In this document: one piece after another, positions 7,926 through 18,600 of the stretch | How positions within the stretch are numbered: position 1 is the first letter of the stretch | How the letters are laid out: every line of letters begins with the position of its first letter | Source of the DNA: Rheinheimera soli | GTDB taxonomy: Bacteria; Pseudomonadota; Gammaproteobacteria; Enterobacterales; Alteromonadaceae | Reading direction: 5' to 3' | Length of the DNA stretch: 64,000 nt | NCBI RefSeq assembly: GCF_021290985.1 | Contig: NZ_JAJOYU010000017.1 | Coordinates: 38,799 to 102,798, forward strand | Notes under the pieces: generated by a model | Told to the model about the DNA's origin: nothing | Seen by the model: the letters and a program-made list of their open reading frames with translations, nothing else | Database searches by the model: none | Position numbers and translations under genes: made by a program

Positions 7926-10900
7926 ATGAAAAGAATGTTAATTAATGCCACGCAGGAAGAAGAAATCCGCGTAGCTCTAGTCGATGGACAAAAATTATAC
8001 GACCTGGATATCGAAAGCCCAGGACACGAACAGAAAAAAGCGAATATCTACAAAGGAAAAATCACCCGGGTTGAACCCAGTCTGGAAGCTGCTTTTGTTG
8101 ATTATGGCTCTGAACGCCATGGCTTTTTACCTCTGAAAGAAATCTCCCGCGAATATTTCCCTGCCGGTTATACCTTTGACGGTCGCCCAAACATTAAAGA
8201 AGTGGTCAAAGAAGGTCAGGAAGTTATTATCCAGATTGATAAAGAAGAACGTGGCCAAAAAGGCGCAGCCTTAACCACATTCATCTCTTTAGCTGGTTCT
8301 TATTTAGTACTGATGCCTAACAATCCTCGTGCCGGTGGTATTTCCCGTCGTATTGAAGGTGACGAGCGTCAGGACTTAAAAGACTCGCTGGATCAATTAC
8401 AACTGCCAGACGGCATGGGTTTAATAGTTCGTACAGCTGGTGTAGGTAAATCTCACGAAGAGCTGGATTACGACTTAAAAGCCTTGTTAAAGCACTGGTC
8501 TGCTATTACTCACGAAGCCCAAAACCGCCCTGCTCCATTTCTGATCCATCAGGAAAGCAATGTGGTATTCCGTGCTATTCGTGATTACCTGCGCCGTGAT
8601 GTCGGTGAAATACTGATCGACAACCCACGTATTTTCGAAGAAGCCAAAGTCTATATTCAACAGTTCCGTCCTGATTTTGCCCACCGCGTCAAAATGTATC
8701 AGGGCGAAGTGCCGCTGTTTATGCACTTCCAGATTGAAACTCAGATTGAATCCGCTTTCCGTCGTGAAGTGCGTTTACCTTCTGGTGGCTCTATCGTCAT
8801 CGATAGCACTGAAGCCTTAACTGCCATTGACATCAACTCGTCAAAAGCAACGAAAGGCGGTGACATCGAAGAAACAGCCTTTAATACCAACTTAGAAGCC
8901 GCAGATGAAATTGCCCGTCAGTTACGTTTACGTGACTTAGGTGGTTTGATTGTGATCGACTTCATCGATATGACGCCAGTGCGCCATCAACGTGAAGTAG
9001 AAAACCGCTTAAAAGACGCCGTAAAACAAGACCGTGCCCGCGTGCAGATTGGCCGCATTTCACGTTTTGGTTTACTGGAAATGTCACGTCAGCGTTTACG
9101 TCCATCACTGGGCGAATCTGCAACTCACGTTTGTCCACGTTGTCATGGCCGCGGCACTATTCGCAGCACTGAGTCTTCCGCTCTGTCGATTTTACGTTTA
9201 ATCGAAGAAGAAGCGATTAAAGACAACACCAGTCAAATTCACGCTCAGGTGCCGGTCTCTGTTGCCACTTACCTGATGAATGAAAAACGTGATTCAGTAC
9301 GCCGTATTGAAAGCCGTCACGGTATCCGGATTTACATCATTCCTAACGAACATATGGAAACGCCAAACTATGAAGTGACGCGCATCCGTATCGACGAAGA
9401 GATTGAAGAGTCCAGCTACAACATGGTGAAAGCTCCTGCTATCGGCAGTGCTGTCTATCACCCTATCGGCGAAAACGTCAAAGAAAAGCCTGCCGTATCG
9501 GCCATTAATATGGCTGAAGCTTCTGCCTCTGCTGCTGCCGCACCTGCTGCTGCAGCTCGTAAAGTTGAAGTGACTGAAGTGAAAGATGCTGGCCCAGGCT
9601 TGGTTGATTCTGTCGTAGGTTGGTTTAAATCTTTATTCGCTGCAGCACCTGCTCCAGAGAAAAAAGTAGAAGAAGCGCCACGCCGCACGAATAACCGTGA
9701 TAACAACAGACGTCGTAACAACAAAAATCGCCGCCGTCAGGAAGGGGATGAAAAAGTTGCAAAAGACGACAACGCTACTCCAGCGAAAGCTGAGCGCACT
9801 ACTGAACGTAATACGGAACAACGAGCGCCAAGACAGGATAAACCTCGTCAGGAACGTGGTGAACGCCCGGAACGTGGAGAGCGCACAGAACGAACTGAGC
9901 GACCAGAGCGCGCCGAAAGACCAGAACGTACTGAACGTCCGGAGCAGAAAAAACCTGTATCAGAACGTCCAGCTCCGGTTAAAGCCGTAGAAAACGATGA
10001 AGAGCACAGCACTAAAATTGTTGAGCGCCGTCAACGCCGTCAGATGCGCAAGTCTGTGCGTCATGAAAAAGAAGGCGTTGCAGCAGTTGCAGCAACAACT
10101 GTAGTTGAAGCAGCAGTAGTCGCCTCTCCTGTGGTTGAAACCCCAGTAGTTGCACCTGTTGCCATCGACACAGCTGTGGCAGAAATTGCCGTAGCAGCGC
10201 CAGTAAAAGAAGCTGTTGCAGAAACTCAAGTCGCTGTTCCGGCCGATGTTATTGAAACTGAATCAGCTGAAACTGTAACTGCAGACACAACAGATGCAGA
10301 AAGCACTGATGCGGAAAAAGAAGCTGCGGAAGGTCGCAGCCGCAGCCGCCGTTCTCCTCGTCATTTACGTGCTGCTGGTCAGAAACGTAAAAAAGAGCAA
10401 CAGGACCAGGAAGCTGAAGAAGCTTTAGCTGCCCGTTACCCTGAAGATCAGGACGCTACAGTAAGCACTGAACAACAATTGGATCTGCCAATTACTGAAA
10501 CAGTAACAGAAACTGCTGTTGTTGAAGCTGCACCAGTTGCTGCTGAACCAGCTCCGGTCGTTGAAGCTGCACCAGTTGCTGCTGAACCAGCTCCGGTCGT
10601 TGAAGTTGCACCAGTTGCTGTTGAACCAACACCAGTGGTTGAAGTTGCACCAGTTGCTGTTGAACCAACACCAGTGGTTGAAGCTGCACCAGTTGCTGCT
10701 GAACCAGCGCCAGTAGTTGAAGCTGCTCCAGTTGCTGCTGAACCAGCACCAGTGGTTGAAGCTGCGCCAGTTGCTGTTGAACCAGCTCCGGTCGTTGAAG
10801 CCGCGCCAGTTGCTGCTGAAACTGTGACGGAAGAAGCACCAAAAGCCAAAACACGCAAAGCGCCTGTGAAAAAGGTCGTAGCTGAAGTGAAGGCTCCTGT

Positions 10901-11117
10901 TGTTGCTGGTAACAGATACGCCAAAATGGTGACTGCAGATATGACTAAACCAGTAGTAGAAGCTGAAGCTCCGGCTACAGTTCAGGCTACGGCTCAAACC
11001 GCTGGTATGGATAACAGTGAACGACCTCTGGTCATCAGCTCAGAACGTCCTGGTGGTTCAGCCTCTGCCCGTCAGATGAGTGTTGCTCCTATGACAAAAC
11101 CTGGTTCAGCTGAATAA
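7926..11117 (+). CDS. rne: ribonuclease E
   Basis: This is the endonuclease that starts decay of most mRNAs and processes rRNA and tRNA, acting as the degradosome scaffold at the inner membrane. In order: an S1 RNA-binding region (about residues 35-125), the 5'-sensor and DNase-I-like core with metal-binding aspartates in AIDIN (about 300) and VIDFIDM (about 343), and the zinc-link CPRC near residue 404. A likely membrane-binding amphipathic helix, [14 protein letters not shown], starts near residue 558. Arginine-rich RNA-binding stretches follow (about 580-680), then Ala/Val/Pro/Glu repeats (866-956) and a C-terminal APMTKP motif. At 1063 residues it is full length. A terminator follows. Confidence 0.97.
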   Translation: MKRMLINATQEEEIRVALVDGQKLYDLDIESPGHEQKKANIYKGKITRVEPSLEAAFVDYGSERHGFLPLKEISREYFPAGYTFDGRPNIKEVVKEGQEVIIQIDKEERGQKGAALTTFISLAGSYLVLMPNNPRAGGISRRIEGDERQDLKDSLDQLQLPDGMGLIVRTAGVGKSHEELDYDLKALLKHWSAITHEAQNRPAPFLIHQESNVVFRAIRDYLRRDVGEILIDNPRIFEEAKVYIQQFRPDFAHRVKMYQGEVPLFMHFQIETQIESAFRREVRLPSGGSIVIDSTEALTAIDINSSKATKGGDIEETAFNTNLEAADEIARQLRLRDLGGLIVIDFIDMTPVRHQREVENRLKDAVKQDRARVQIGRISRFGLLEMSRQRLRPSLGESATHVCPRCHGRGTIRSTESSALSILRLIEEEAIKDNTSQIHAQVPVSVATYLMNEKRDSVRRIESRHGIRIYIIPNEHMETPNYEVTRIRIDEEIEESSYNMVKAPAIGSAVYHPIGENVKEKPAVSAINMAEASASAAAAPAAAARKVEVTEVKDAGPGLVDSVVGWFKSLFAAAPAPEKKVEEAPRRTNNRDNNRRRNNKNRRRQEGDEKVAKDDNATPAKAERTTERNTEQRAPRQDKPRQERGERPERGERTERTERPERAERPERTERPEQKKPVSERPAPVKAVENDEEHSTKIVERRQRRQMRKSVRHEKEGVAAVAATTVVEAAVVASPVVETPVVAPVAIDTAVAEIAVAAPVKEAVAETQVAVPADVIETESAETVTADTTDAESTDAEKEAAEGRSRSRRSPRHLRAAGQKRKKEQQDQEAEEALAARYPEDQDATVSTEQQLDLPITETVTETAVVEAAPVAAEPAPVVEAAPVAAEPAPVVEVAPVAVEPTPVVEVAPVAVEPTPVVEAAPVAAEPAPVVEAAPVAAEPAPVVEAAPVAVEPAPVVEAAPVAAETVTEEAPKAKTRKAPVKKVVAEVKAPVVAGNRYAKMVTADMTKPVVEAEAPATVQATAQTAGMDNSERPLVISSERPGGSASARQMSVAPMTKPGSAE
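10521..10829 (+). repeat. 39-base tandem repeat inside rne
   Basis: Seven complete 39-base units (10521-10793) and a partial eighth encode a 13-residue unit, [13 protein letters not shown] with variants, at residues 866-956 of RNase E. Units 1 and 2 are identical to each other, and so are units 3 and 4, which points to recent tandem duplication. The unit is a multiple of three, so copy changes would keep the frame. It also keeps antisense frames open. Confidence 0.95.
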
Positions 11118-11138
11118 GCTGGTTTAAAACCAAAAAAG

Positions 11139-11163
11139 AGGCCACCGCAAGGTGGCCTTTTTG
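11139..11163 (+). terminator. rne terminator
   Basis: An 8-base stem AGGCCACC-GCAA-GGTGGCCT with a tetraloop, followed by a T-rich run, 21 bases after the rne stop. A-rich sequence on its left side means it may also serve the convergent hydrolase gene. Confidence 0.9.
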
Positions 11164-11192
11164 TTTGCTTTATCCTGAGCCTATAAACGTTT

Positions 11193-12236
11193 TTACTCTG
11201 ATGCAAAATGCACTAGCACCTTGTCCAGCACCTGCTGGCGAATTGCATCTTGCTCAAACAAGAGTTCGTGTTTAGCGCCTTTAATCACTTGCAAACCACC
11301 GACACAACCTGAATCTGGGTTTTCCGCCAATGCAGTGCAAAACTCTTGTTGTGCATGTGCTGACACCAGGCTGTCGAGTTCTGCCTGCATCACCAGTACT
11401 GGAATTTTGATCTTATTGGCTTGCTGCTGCATTAGAGGTAACACCGAGCAGGCCTGATCCAACCAACCCCAGGTGGCACCACCTAACTGCAGTTGTGGAT
11501 TATCCTGATACAAGCTTTGCATCCACTGATAACGCTGTTTTGAGCCTGTCAGTTCATTGCCCTCAAAAGAGCCTGCGACATAAGGCTTGTCAGCAAAACC
11601 GGCGTAACCTTCAGTGGAAAACAATGTCACTGTTGATGCCAGACGACAGGCATCCCATTCGTCATAAGCCAGTTTGCCATTAATACCATGCATAGGTGCC
11701 GACAAAGCCGCTTTTTGAAACACTTGCGGGTGCTGCTGCAAATACAAAGTGCTGATAGCGCCCCCCATGGAGTGGCCTATCAGATACATAGGTAGCTTTT
11801 GATCAGCTTGCGCTTTATCCGCCAACACAACGCGGCTAATGAGCTGATGCATATCATCAATATAGTGCTGAAAATCATCGACATGACCTTTGTATGGATT
11901 GTCGGTTAAACGAGTCGACAGACCCTGTCCTCTGTGATCAAACATCAGCACCTGATAACCATGTTCAGTCAGGTTATAAGCCAGTTCCTGATACTTCAGA
12001 TAAGATTCAGTACGGCCATTCACTACAACCACAGTAGCTTTCACCTGTTCCGGTCTAATCAATACATAATGCAAGCCAGTGCCATCAGACAACTTCAGCT
12101 GTTGTGGTGTTACAGTCTGCCAAAAGGGTTGGACTTGCTGCTGATACAGTGTGGCAAAATTATCCACGGCTTGTACGTCAGCTGTCATTGCTCCGCATAC
12201 CAGCGCTGTGGCGATCAATGAATAATAAAATTTCAT
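11193..12236 (-). CDS. exported alpha/beta hydrolase, lysophospholipase-like
   Basis: A 347-residue serine hydrolase of the monoacylglycerol-lipase/lysophospholipase L2 type (Hydrolase_4). A signal peptide is visible (about residues 1-23, hydrophobic core then VQA). The nucleophile elbow is GHSMGG with Ser156, the oxyanion region is FDHRGQG near 100, and the acid and His fit AELDSLVS and GAKHELLF near the C-terminus. It would act in the periplasm on lipids or esters; the substrate is not determined. It begins 9 bases after the upstream serine hydrolase, so the two form a small exported-hydrolase operon. Confidence 0.85.
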   Translation of the reverse strand: MKFYYSLIATALVCGAMTADVQAVDNFATLYQQQVQPFWQTVTPQQLKLSDGTGLHYVLIRPEQVKATVVVVNGRTESYLKYQELAYNLTEHGYQVLMFDHRGQGLSTRLTDNPYKGHVDDFQHYIDDMHQLISRVVLADKAQADQKLPMYLIGHSMGGAISTLYLQQHPQVFQKAALSAPMHGINGKLAYDEWDACRLASTVTLFSTEGYAGFADKPYVAGSFEGNELTGSKQRYQWMQSLYQDNPQLQLGGATWGWLDQACSVLPLMQQQANKIKIPVLVMQAELDSLVSAHAQQEFCTALAENPDSGCVGGLQVIKGAKHELLFEQDAIRQQVLDKVLVHFASE

Positions 12237-12245
12237 CCCTTTTCC

Positions 12246-13280
12246 TTAGTGACTCTGGCTCAGTATCTGAATGACTGAAGACCTTAACTTGTCATGATAA
12301 TAAGCAGCTCTGTCGAAATCTGCCGGATCCAGCGATTGATTTTCCACGACCACCAAGCTCAGTTGATGTTGGGGAAAATAGTTAAATACCGAGACATAAC
12401 CCGGAATATAGCCACCGTGGCTCCATTCAACACCTGCTGCAGTTTGTGTGATTTGCACCCCATAACCGTAATACACCTCACCCCAACGATGCTGACGCAA
12501 CAACTGAGGTGTTGTCATTTGCTGCAGACTGGTTTTTGTCAGCTGTTGTTGCATACACAAAGGTAACATTGCAACATCAGCGGCAGATGCTATCAGGCCA
12601 CCGCTAGGCTCTGCAGCAACCGGCATAGAAGCTGTAATGGCTTTTAGTTGGCCCTGATCTTCATGCCAGCCCTGACTTACCTTATCAGCCTTGTCAGCAA
12701 AACCAGACCTGTGCATCTGGCATTGCTGCAGTAATTCTGTTGCCAGCTCAGCATAAGGGCGCTTTGTGACAGCCGTCAGAATTTGCCCCAACAGCTGAAA
12801 ATTTAAATTGTTATAACGGAACTCGCCATAGTTGCTCTGGGTATTGAGATCTATCAGACCAGAACTGTGATTCAACAAATCAGCAACGCGCACTGACGCA
12901 GCCCATGGTTGCTTCAGTTCAGGCAAGTAGCGTTTTACCGGCGCCTGCAAATCCAGAGTCCCCTTCTGTGCCTGCTGCATTACCAACACTGCAGCCAAAG
13001 TTTTGCTGATAGAGCCAACAAAAAATACGCTGTGTTGATCAAAAGACTGACCTTGCACAAGCTGTTGTGCATGTTGTTGAGTAAAGCGCCCCTGCTGATA
13101 CTGCCACAGCACTTCGTTGCCACGCATTAACAAAGCGGTCCCCTGAAAAGCAGGTCGGCCTGCAACTTTCTGCTGGATTTGAGCGGATAAAATACCAAAA
13201 TCTATGTCAGACGACGTCGATTCAGTGGCCGCTGTATAGCCTGAAAAAACTAAAAAAGGCAAATAGCAAAATTTGAACAT
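12246..13280 (-). CDS. exported beta-lactamase-family serine hydrolase
   Basis: A 344-residue protein of the class C beta-lactamase/penicillin-binding-protein-like fold. A short signal peptide precedes the domain. Motifs are SxxK as SISK (Ser90, Lys93), a YxN-type motif in FRYNNLNF, and HGGYIPG near residue 287 in place of KTG. This pattern is typical of broad esterase or D-aminopeptidase-like relatives, so antibiotic resistance should not be assumed. It is the first gene of a pair with the lysophospholipase-like hydrolase and diverges from the CadC-like regulator. Confidence 0.85.
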   Translation of the reverse strand: MFKFCYLPFLVFSGYTAATESTSSDIDFGILSAQIQQKVAGRPAFQGTALLMRGNEVLWQYQQGRFTQQHAQQLVQGQSFDQHSVFFVGSISKTLAAVLVMQQAQKGTLDLQAPVKRYLPELKQPWAASVRVADLLNHSSGLIDLNTQSNYGEFRYNNLNFQLLGQILTAVTKRPYAELATELLQQCQMHRSGFADKADKVSQGWHEDQGQLKAITASMPVAAEPSGGLIASAADVAMLPLCMQQQLTKTSLQQMTTPQLLRQHRWGEVYYGYGVQITQTAAGVEWSHGGYIPGYVSVFNYFPQHQLSLVVVENQSLDPADFDRAAYYHDKLRSSVIQILSQSH

Positions 13281-13476
13281 AAGTGACTGAACCCATTAAA
13301 AAACCAGTCTTAAAATAAGGCCCAAGTCTAACCTCTGCTGCTATCTTTGTAACCAGCAGCATATCGTTATTTACTTTTTACTGTGACATACCAACAGTCA
13401 TCTGAGCTGTTTCTTTGATTTAAAGTGGGTTTGATGGCCGAAAGTCATAGCAAATACAACAGCTAAAGCCATTTTT

Positions 13477-15615
13477 ATGATAAAAAGCTTAGCCTTAGCC
13501 AAAGCTTCTTTCCGGACTTTTTCTGATATGCCTGAACAACACACCCATCAGCGATTTTTGATTGGTCAACTGACCTTTGACCCCAACGGCCGTGAGCTAA
13601 GCTCGGCGACAGAAACTTTGTATCTGGAGCCTCAAGCCTATCAGCTGTTGTCGCTTTTTATTGCTGCAGACCAAGGCCAACTGAGCCGCGATCAAATGAT
13701 TGAACAGCTGTGGGCTGGTCGTGTGGTCAGCGAAAGCGCCATTAATAAGTCAGTGTCTTTATTACGCAAGGCTTTTGCTCAGCTGGACCCTGCAACGACT
13801 TACATTGAAACTCAGCCTAAAGTTGGCTATCGGCTTTGTCAGCCTCTGACGGTCGAAACACCACAACAGCAGGATGTCGAATTCGTTGCAGAACCCGCCA
13901 TCACAACTCAAACAACAGCACCTGAAGTCGTTGCAGTGAAAAGCTCCGGCTTAAAAACCAAATTGGGATTAGGCTTACTTTGGGCATCCCCTTTGCTATT
14001 TTTTGTCTGGTGGTTTTTTATTACGTTAGCGCCTACGCCAGAACAACTGACAACACCTTACATGACTGCCCCTGTGCCCGTCAGTCATGGCCAAGGTGTT
14101 GAGTATGATCTCAGCCTTAGCGCTGATGGCGCTGTGCTGTTGTATTTATCTTCACAAGTAGAAAAAAAACAGCTGCTGTTACAACAGAATAAAGACCAAC
14201 TACAACTGTTGTCTGAAGACAATGACATTAGCACGGCAGCAATAAGCCCTGATGCTTTGCAAATTTTATGGGTAAAACAAAATCCGCAAGGCTGTGTTGT
14301 CGAATGGTTTTTACTAGCCAAGCCAGAGCAGAAAAAAACAGTGGCTCAATGCGCTACAGATGCAGCGGTAAAACTTAGTTGGCAAAACGACAGCAAAGGC
14401 TTTTACCTGCGTGACAGAACAGACAAAACCCAACCTTATGCCTTGAGCCGTTATCGTTTGGATACCAAAGCCAAACAGCAGATCACCAATCCGCTCAGTT
14501 CAGAAAGCCCTACCGGAGAATTAGCTTTTGCTGAGTCCGATGATGGCAAAAAGCTAGCAGTATTACGTTATCTGGAAAATCAGCAGACGCTGCTGCTGAT
14601 CCTCGACAGCAGTAGTTTTGTGGTGTTACAGCAAAAAACTCTGCCGCTGCAAGCCACGCAGATAGACTGGTTAGGCAATCAGTTGTTACTGAGTAAAGGT
14701 GCTGAATTACTGCAATACAGTTTCGACACAGACCAGCTGGAGTTTTTGTTTTATACAGGCCGTACTGTGCAGTCTCTGGCTGTGGTGCAACGACAAATCT
14801 ACTACGCTGACTACGAACTAGACGCGGATATATGGCAACATGATGTGAGCAACAATAAAGCCAGGATCCGTATAGGCAGCAGTAAAATTGACCGCATGCC
14901 TCGGGTGAATCACAAAGGCGACTTAGCCTTTTTAAGCCAGCGCCATGGCAAAGATCAGATCTGGTTGCAGCCTGTTGGCCAAAACGAATACCTGTTGGCG
15001 GATTTACCTGGCGTCCCGGCTTTTGTGCGCCTGCAGTGGTCACCGGATGGCGAGTCGTTAATCTTCAGCAAAGACGGCGCCTTATGGCAACTTATTGTAG
15101 CTTCAGGCCAGCAGCGGGTGCTGGTCGCGCCCGAACATCAGGTGGAAGTAGCCAATTGGATGGCGGATGGTTCAGGCATTATTTACAGCAGTCAACAAGG
15201 TGGTGACTGGCAATTATGGCAACTGGATTTAAACACCGCAGCCACCACTCAACTGACAACTCAGGGTGGTTACAGCGGTTATCTGCTGCAGGGACAGCTG
15301 TATTTCAGCAAGTTTCATCAGGACGGCTTATTTCAGCTGGATTTAACCACTGGAGAAGAACAGTTACTGATCGCTGATTTTAATAAAATCAACTGGCTAA
15401 ACTGGAGCTTGTCCGAAGGGCAGATTTATTATTATCAGCCAGATCAGGGCATACGGCAGTACCAGCTACAGAGCAAGGAAAACAGCCTGCTGCTGGCCAC
15501 GCCAGAGCGGTTTGTCCATCATTACGCCATTGAAAACCAGCAGCTGTTTTATGTCAAAGCAGGCTTGCCCAAAGGCGATATTTATAAGCTGGTACCTGAT
15601 GGTGGTAAAAAGTAA
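13477..15615 (+). CDS. CadC-like winged-helix membrane regulator with periplasmic beta-propeller
   Basis: A one-component membrane transcription regulator of about 712 residues. The N-terminus carries an OmpR/CadC-type winged helix (about residues 25-115, with QLWAGRVVSESAINKSVSLL and the PKVGYRL wing). A single membrane segment follows (about residues 167-188, rich in Leu and Trp). The rest is a periplasmic TolB/WD-like propeller with repeated blades such as WSPDGESLIFSKDG. The ligand is unknown. The start is uncertain: ATG at 13477 or at 13528, neither with a strong ribosome site. It diverges from the exported hydrolase pair, which may be its target. Confidence 0.8.
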   Translation: MIKSLALAKASFRTFSDMPEQHTHQRFLIGQLTFDPNGRELSSATETLYLEPQAYQLLSLFIAADQGQLSRDQMIEQLWAGRVVSESAINKSVSLLRKAFAQLDPATTYIETQPKVGYRLCQPLTVETPQQQDVEFVAEPAITTQTTAPEVVAVKSSGLKTKLGLGLLWASPLLFFVWWFFITLAPTPEQLTTPYMTAPVPVSHGQGVEYDLSLSADGAVLLYLSSQVEKKQLLLQQNKDQLQLLSEDNDISTAAISPDALQILWVKQNPQGCVVEWFLLAKPEQKKTVAQCATDAAVKLSWQNDSKGFYLRDRTDKTQPYALSRYRLDTKAKQQITNPLSSESPTGELAFAESDDGKKLAVLRYLENQQTLLLILDSSSFVVLQQKTLPLQATQIDWLGNQLLLSKGAELLQYSFDTDQLEFLFYTGRTVQSLAVVQRQIYYADYELDADIWQHDVSNNKARIRIGSSKIDRMPRVNHKGDLAFLSQRHGKDQIWLQPVGQNEYLLADLPGVPAFVRLQWSPDGESLIFSKDGALWQLIVASGQQRVLVAPEHQVEVANWMADGSGIIYSSQQGGDWQLWQLDLNTAATTQLTTQGGYSGYLLQGQLYFSKFHQDGLFQLDLTTGEEQLLIADFNKINWLNWSLSEGQIYYYQPDQGIRQYQLQSKENSLLLATPERFVHHYAIENQQLFYVKAGLPKGDIYKLVPDGGKK

Positions 15616-15622
15616 AAACTCT

Positions 15623-15653
15623 AAGGCAGGCTTATCTTAACCCTGCCTTTCTT
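15623..15653. terminator. shared hairpin between convergent genes
   Basis: The stem AAGGCAGG/CCTGCCTT (15623-15630 and 15642-15649), followed by TTTCTTCT on the plus strand, terminates the regulator gene. The stop codon of the convergent SIR2 gene (15637-15639) lies inside the loop, and the right arm encodes the last residues of that protein. Confidence 0.7.
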
Positions 15654-18600
15654 CTAACCGCCTTGTTAACTCAAGGTATCTATAGTCAGTTTTTAACTCT
15701 GGCGCTTTACTCTCGATTAATTCAAGAATTCGCGCTAGATCGTAGGTTGTATAATAACTATCAAATGACAGGACTTTATAAAGCAGAGACAACAACTTCT
15801 CAGGTACAGAGAATATAACTTCTCCACCTTTTAATTCATATAAGCGGATATGCGTCACTGTTGCTTTAACTACATGAGGTAAAACCAAATTAAGCAGTTC
15901 GACAATATTTTCGTCTTTACTTTTAAACACTAACGAGCAAAGCTCCGCTGTGACGGCAGGAGATTTCACAATCTTATGCCGTGGCCAGACATTTTCTAAC
16001 ATATAAAAAAACAGACAAGTCCTATTACTGTTTAGTGCAACTAAATTTCGAAAACGCATTAATACTTGAACTCGGAAAGTGTCATCGGATAAAACAATAC
16101 AGGCTCGAAACTTCTCATCTGAGAGCATCTTCCGTTTTGTAAATACAGAACTAGCCCAACTGACAACCAAAAGCCTTGATAATACCTCCTGATGTTGTTT
16201 TGAAAGATAACGTTTCGACTGAATAGCTTTCACCAGCCGGGGTTTTAGGTATTCAAGCAACTTAGCTGGTAGCTTTGTGCTTACATTTTGCTCCAGAAAA
16301 CCATGCCAAAACAGATCAACCTGAAAAAGCTCTACCGAGTTTAAACATTGCAATACATGAAGCTTTAGCCACTTTGGGTCAGACAAAAATAACTTATTAG
16401 TTTTGCTGCTAAGTATGCACCTGACAAAATCGGCCTGAACGCCCGGCAACTGCAGTAACGACTCCGAATATTCCAGGAAATGTGAAGAAAGGCTTCGGCG
16501 TTGTGCTTTATCCTCCATATCCAATAAAATCAAGGTCAATTGACCGCCTCGCGATTTATATGCATCTGCAAAAGTGTATGTTGGTCTTGATCCCTGAGTA
16601 TCGTCCATGGAACACTCAGACACTAACTCGATCAAACTAATCATAAGGTTATGAAATTTATCAGGATAATATTTTAGAAGCTGGTTACTGACTTTTCTTA
16701 ACCAATACAAAATCGGATCTAGGAATCCAATCAGAATCTCATTTGAATATCTGACTAAAACCTCAGCAATAAATCCGACAAACCTATATTTATCTCTTTC
16801 TCTGGCTTCGCTGCCTAAAAAAGTATTCCAAGCTTCCAATGGGTAGGTATTTCGTTTTGCAGCATTTCTTAACGCCGAAAAAGCTCTTGCTGGACGTTCA
16901 TTAGACAAGCCAACAAAAGGTCTCATTATTTTTGAAAAATCCTCAGACCACGTAGGACTTTCTAGTGCTGTTTTTATGATCTCAGAAACGGGAATATTCA
17001 GTAAGGTTTTATGCCTATGGTCTGTTTCAACGCTACGAATTCCTGATTGTTGAGGGACTGCAATTTTTAAAGCATATTCCTCGCGCCAATGAACTGCCTT
17101 ATTTTTAAGGACCTGCAACGTATTTTCAGTATCAGGTAACAGTGCGCAAACACGGCTGTTCAGCCAATGCAAGCGATTCAAAATATCCTCTGCGGATATT
17201 TGAGCAAAATGCTCATCGGCCTCGCCCTCTCTTTGATTAGGTCCTTTTAGAATACGCCCTTCAATATAAGCCCGCACTTCCGCTGAAAAATGCAGCCATC
17301 GGTTCGCTAAACTGAGCATCAAATCAGGACATAAATACCGTTCAAACAAATCTTCCTGACTAATACCTCCTAATAAGCGAATAACCTCATGATCTTCAAC
17401 CAATTCGGTAAAACGTAGTGCCCAAACTTTTATTAAATAGAAGGCACAATTATCAGGCCACATCGACATTTCGTATTTGGCGCTCCGGGAATCACCGCCG
17501 CAAAGCCTTTGAAAATATTCAGCATATTTCAGGACAAAACTTTTGAAATCAAATCCATATCTATCATTGGGTGAATGCTCCCTGATAGATGGAGGCAAGC
17601 TATAGGTATTAAACGGGCAATCGACTTCGATTTCTAATTTAAATGAAAACTCGATCAGCAAACGTAGTTCAGCTAAAAACTCAGGTAATAGCTCAGGTTG
17701 TACATCAGGCCAATCCATAGTATCAGCGGGATACTCGACCTTAACTTTCACAACATCATTGAACTCAGTATTTGGATTTTTGTGTAATTTGTTTAATGTA
17801 GATGCAGTTGTTGATACTTTTATTTGGGGTTTTAAAAGATCAAAAAACTTACGTAAAGTCCGTTGGTTTAATCGATTTTTCTTCAACTCTTCGCTAAAGC
17901 TAAATCGCTCATGCTCGGTTCTACCAACATTGTTATTCCAAGATTCAATTAGATAATGCCAGTGGTCCCTTACAGAAACCTTAACATCATGTTTTATCTG
18001 GAGTCTTTGTTTTATTAAACCAACAATATAGGGGTGAAGACACTTTTGTTCCACAGCCCACCAAAACGCCATGGGTTGCTCAGAAACCTTAGCAAACCAT
18101 TTGGCTATATACCTAAATCGCTCTAACAATTCAAAACGAGTATCGGCTTGCTCTCTAAAATATAGCGACACTTCCCGATCAGCTAGATAGGCTTCTTCAG
18201 GTGTTGCTTTGAACAGATCCCATACTGCATTTGGCACATGACTAACAGCAAAAGGCGAAGGATTACATGGTCTTATTGGTGCAGTTTCTGAATCCAAACC
18301 ATACAAATCAAAGTAGTCAAAAGACTCAAGGTCTCCCCTGAAAGGATTAAAATAAACATCTTTAAACCTTACTGCAGGGTCAAAAACATATAACCAACTT
18401 GCTGGTAACGGCGGTATTAGCTCTGACAGTAATTTAGCCCCTTGAACAGAAGAAGCTATATGAGCAACCTGTCCTCTCTGGAAAGGCCTTAAAGCTGCTG
18501 GGCCTTGCTTGGCTTGCTCTAAAACAGCTTTACACCACAAGTCATAATTTTCTGTCCTCTCGGCCCAGGCAGCTAAAGTGTCCCAGAGCCGTGAGTGGTT

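Noticed and set aside
10521..10793. Regular repeats that might suggest a CRISPR array
   Set aside because: Units are contiguous without unique spacers, and they encode an in-frame protein repeat.
10425..10997. Long minus-strand open frames across the rne repeats
   Set aside because: The 39-base repeat is a multiple of three, which keeps antisense frames open, and the proteins are low-complexity shadows.
12246..13280. Beta-lactamase resistance gene
   Set aside because: The KTG motif is replaced by an HGG motif and the closest pattern is the esterase/D-aminopeptidase-like branch, so resistance is not supported.
14510..15043. A 177-residue minus-strand frame inside the membrane regulator
   Set aside because: It is fully antisense to a clear coding gene and matches no family.
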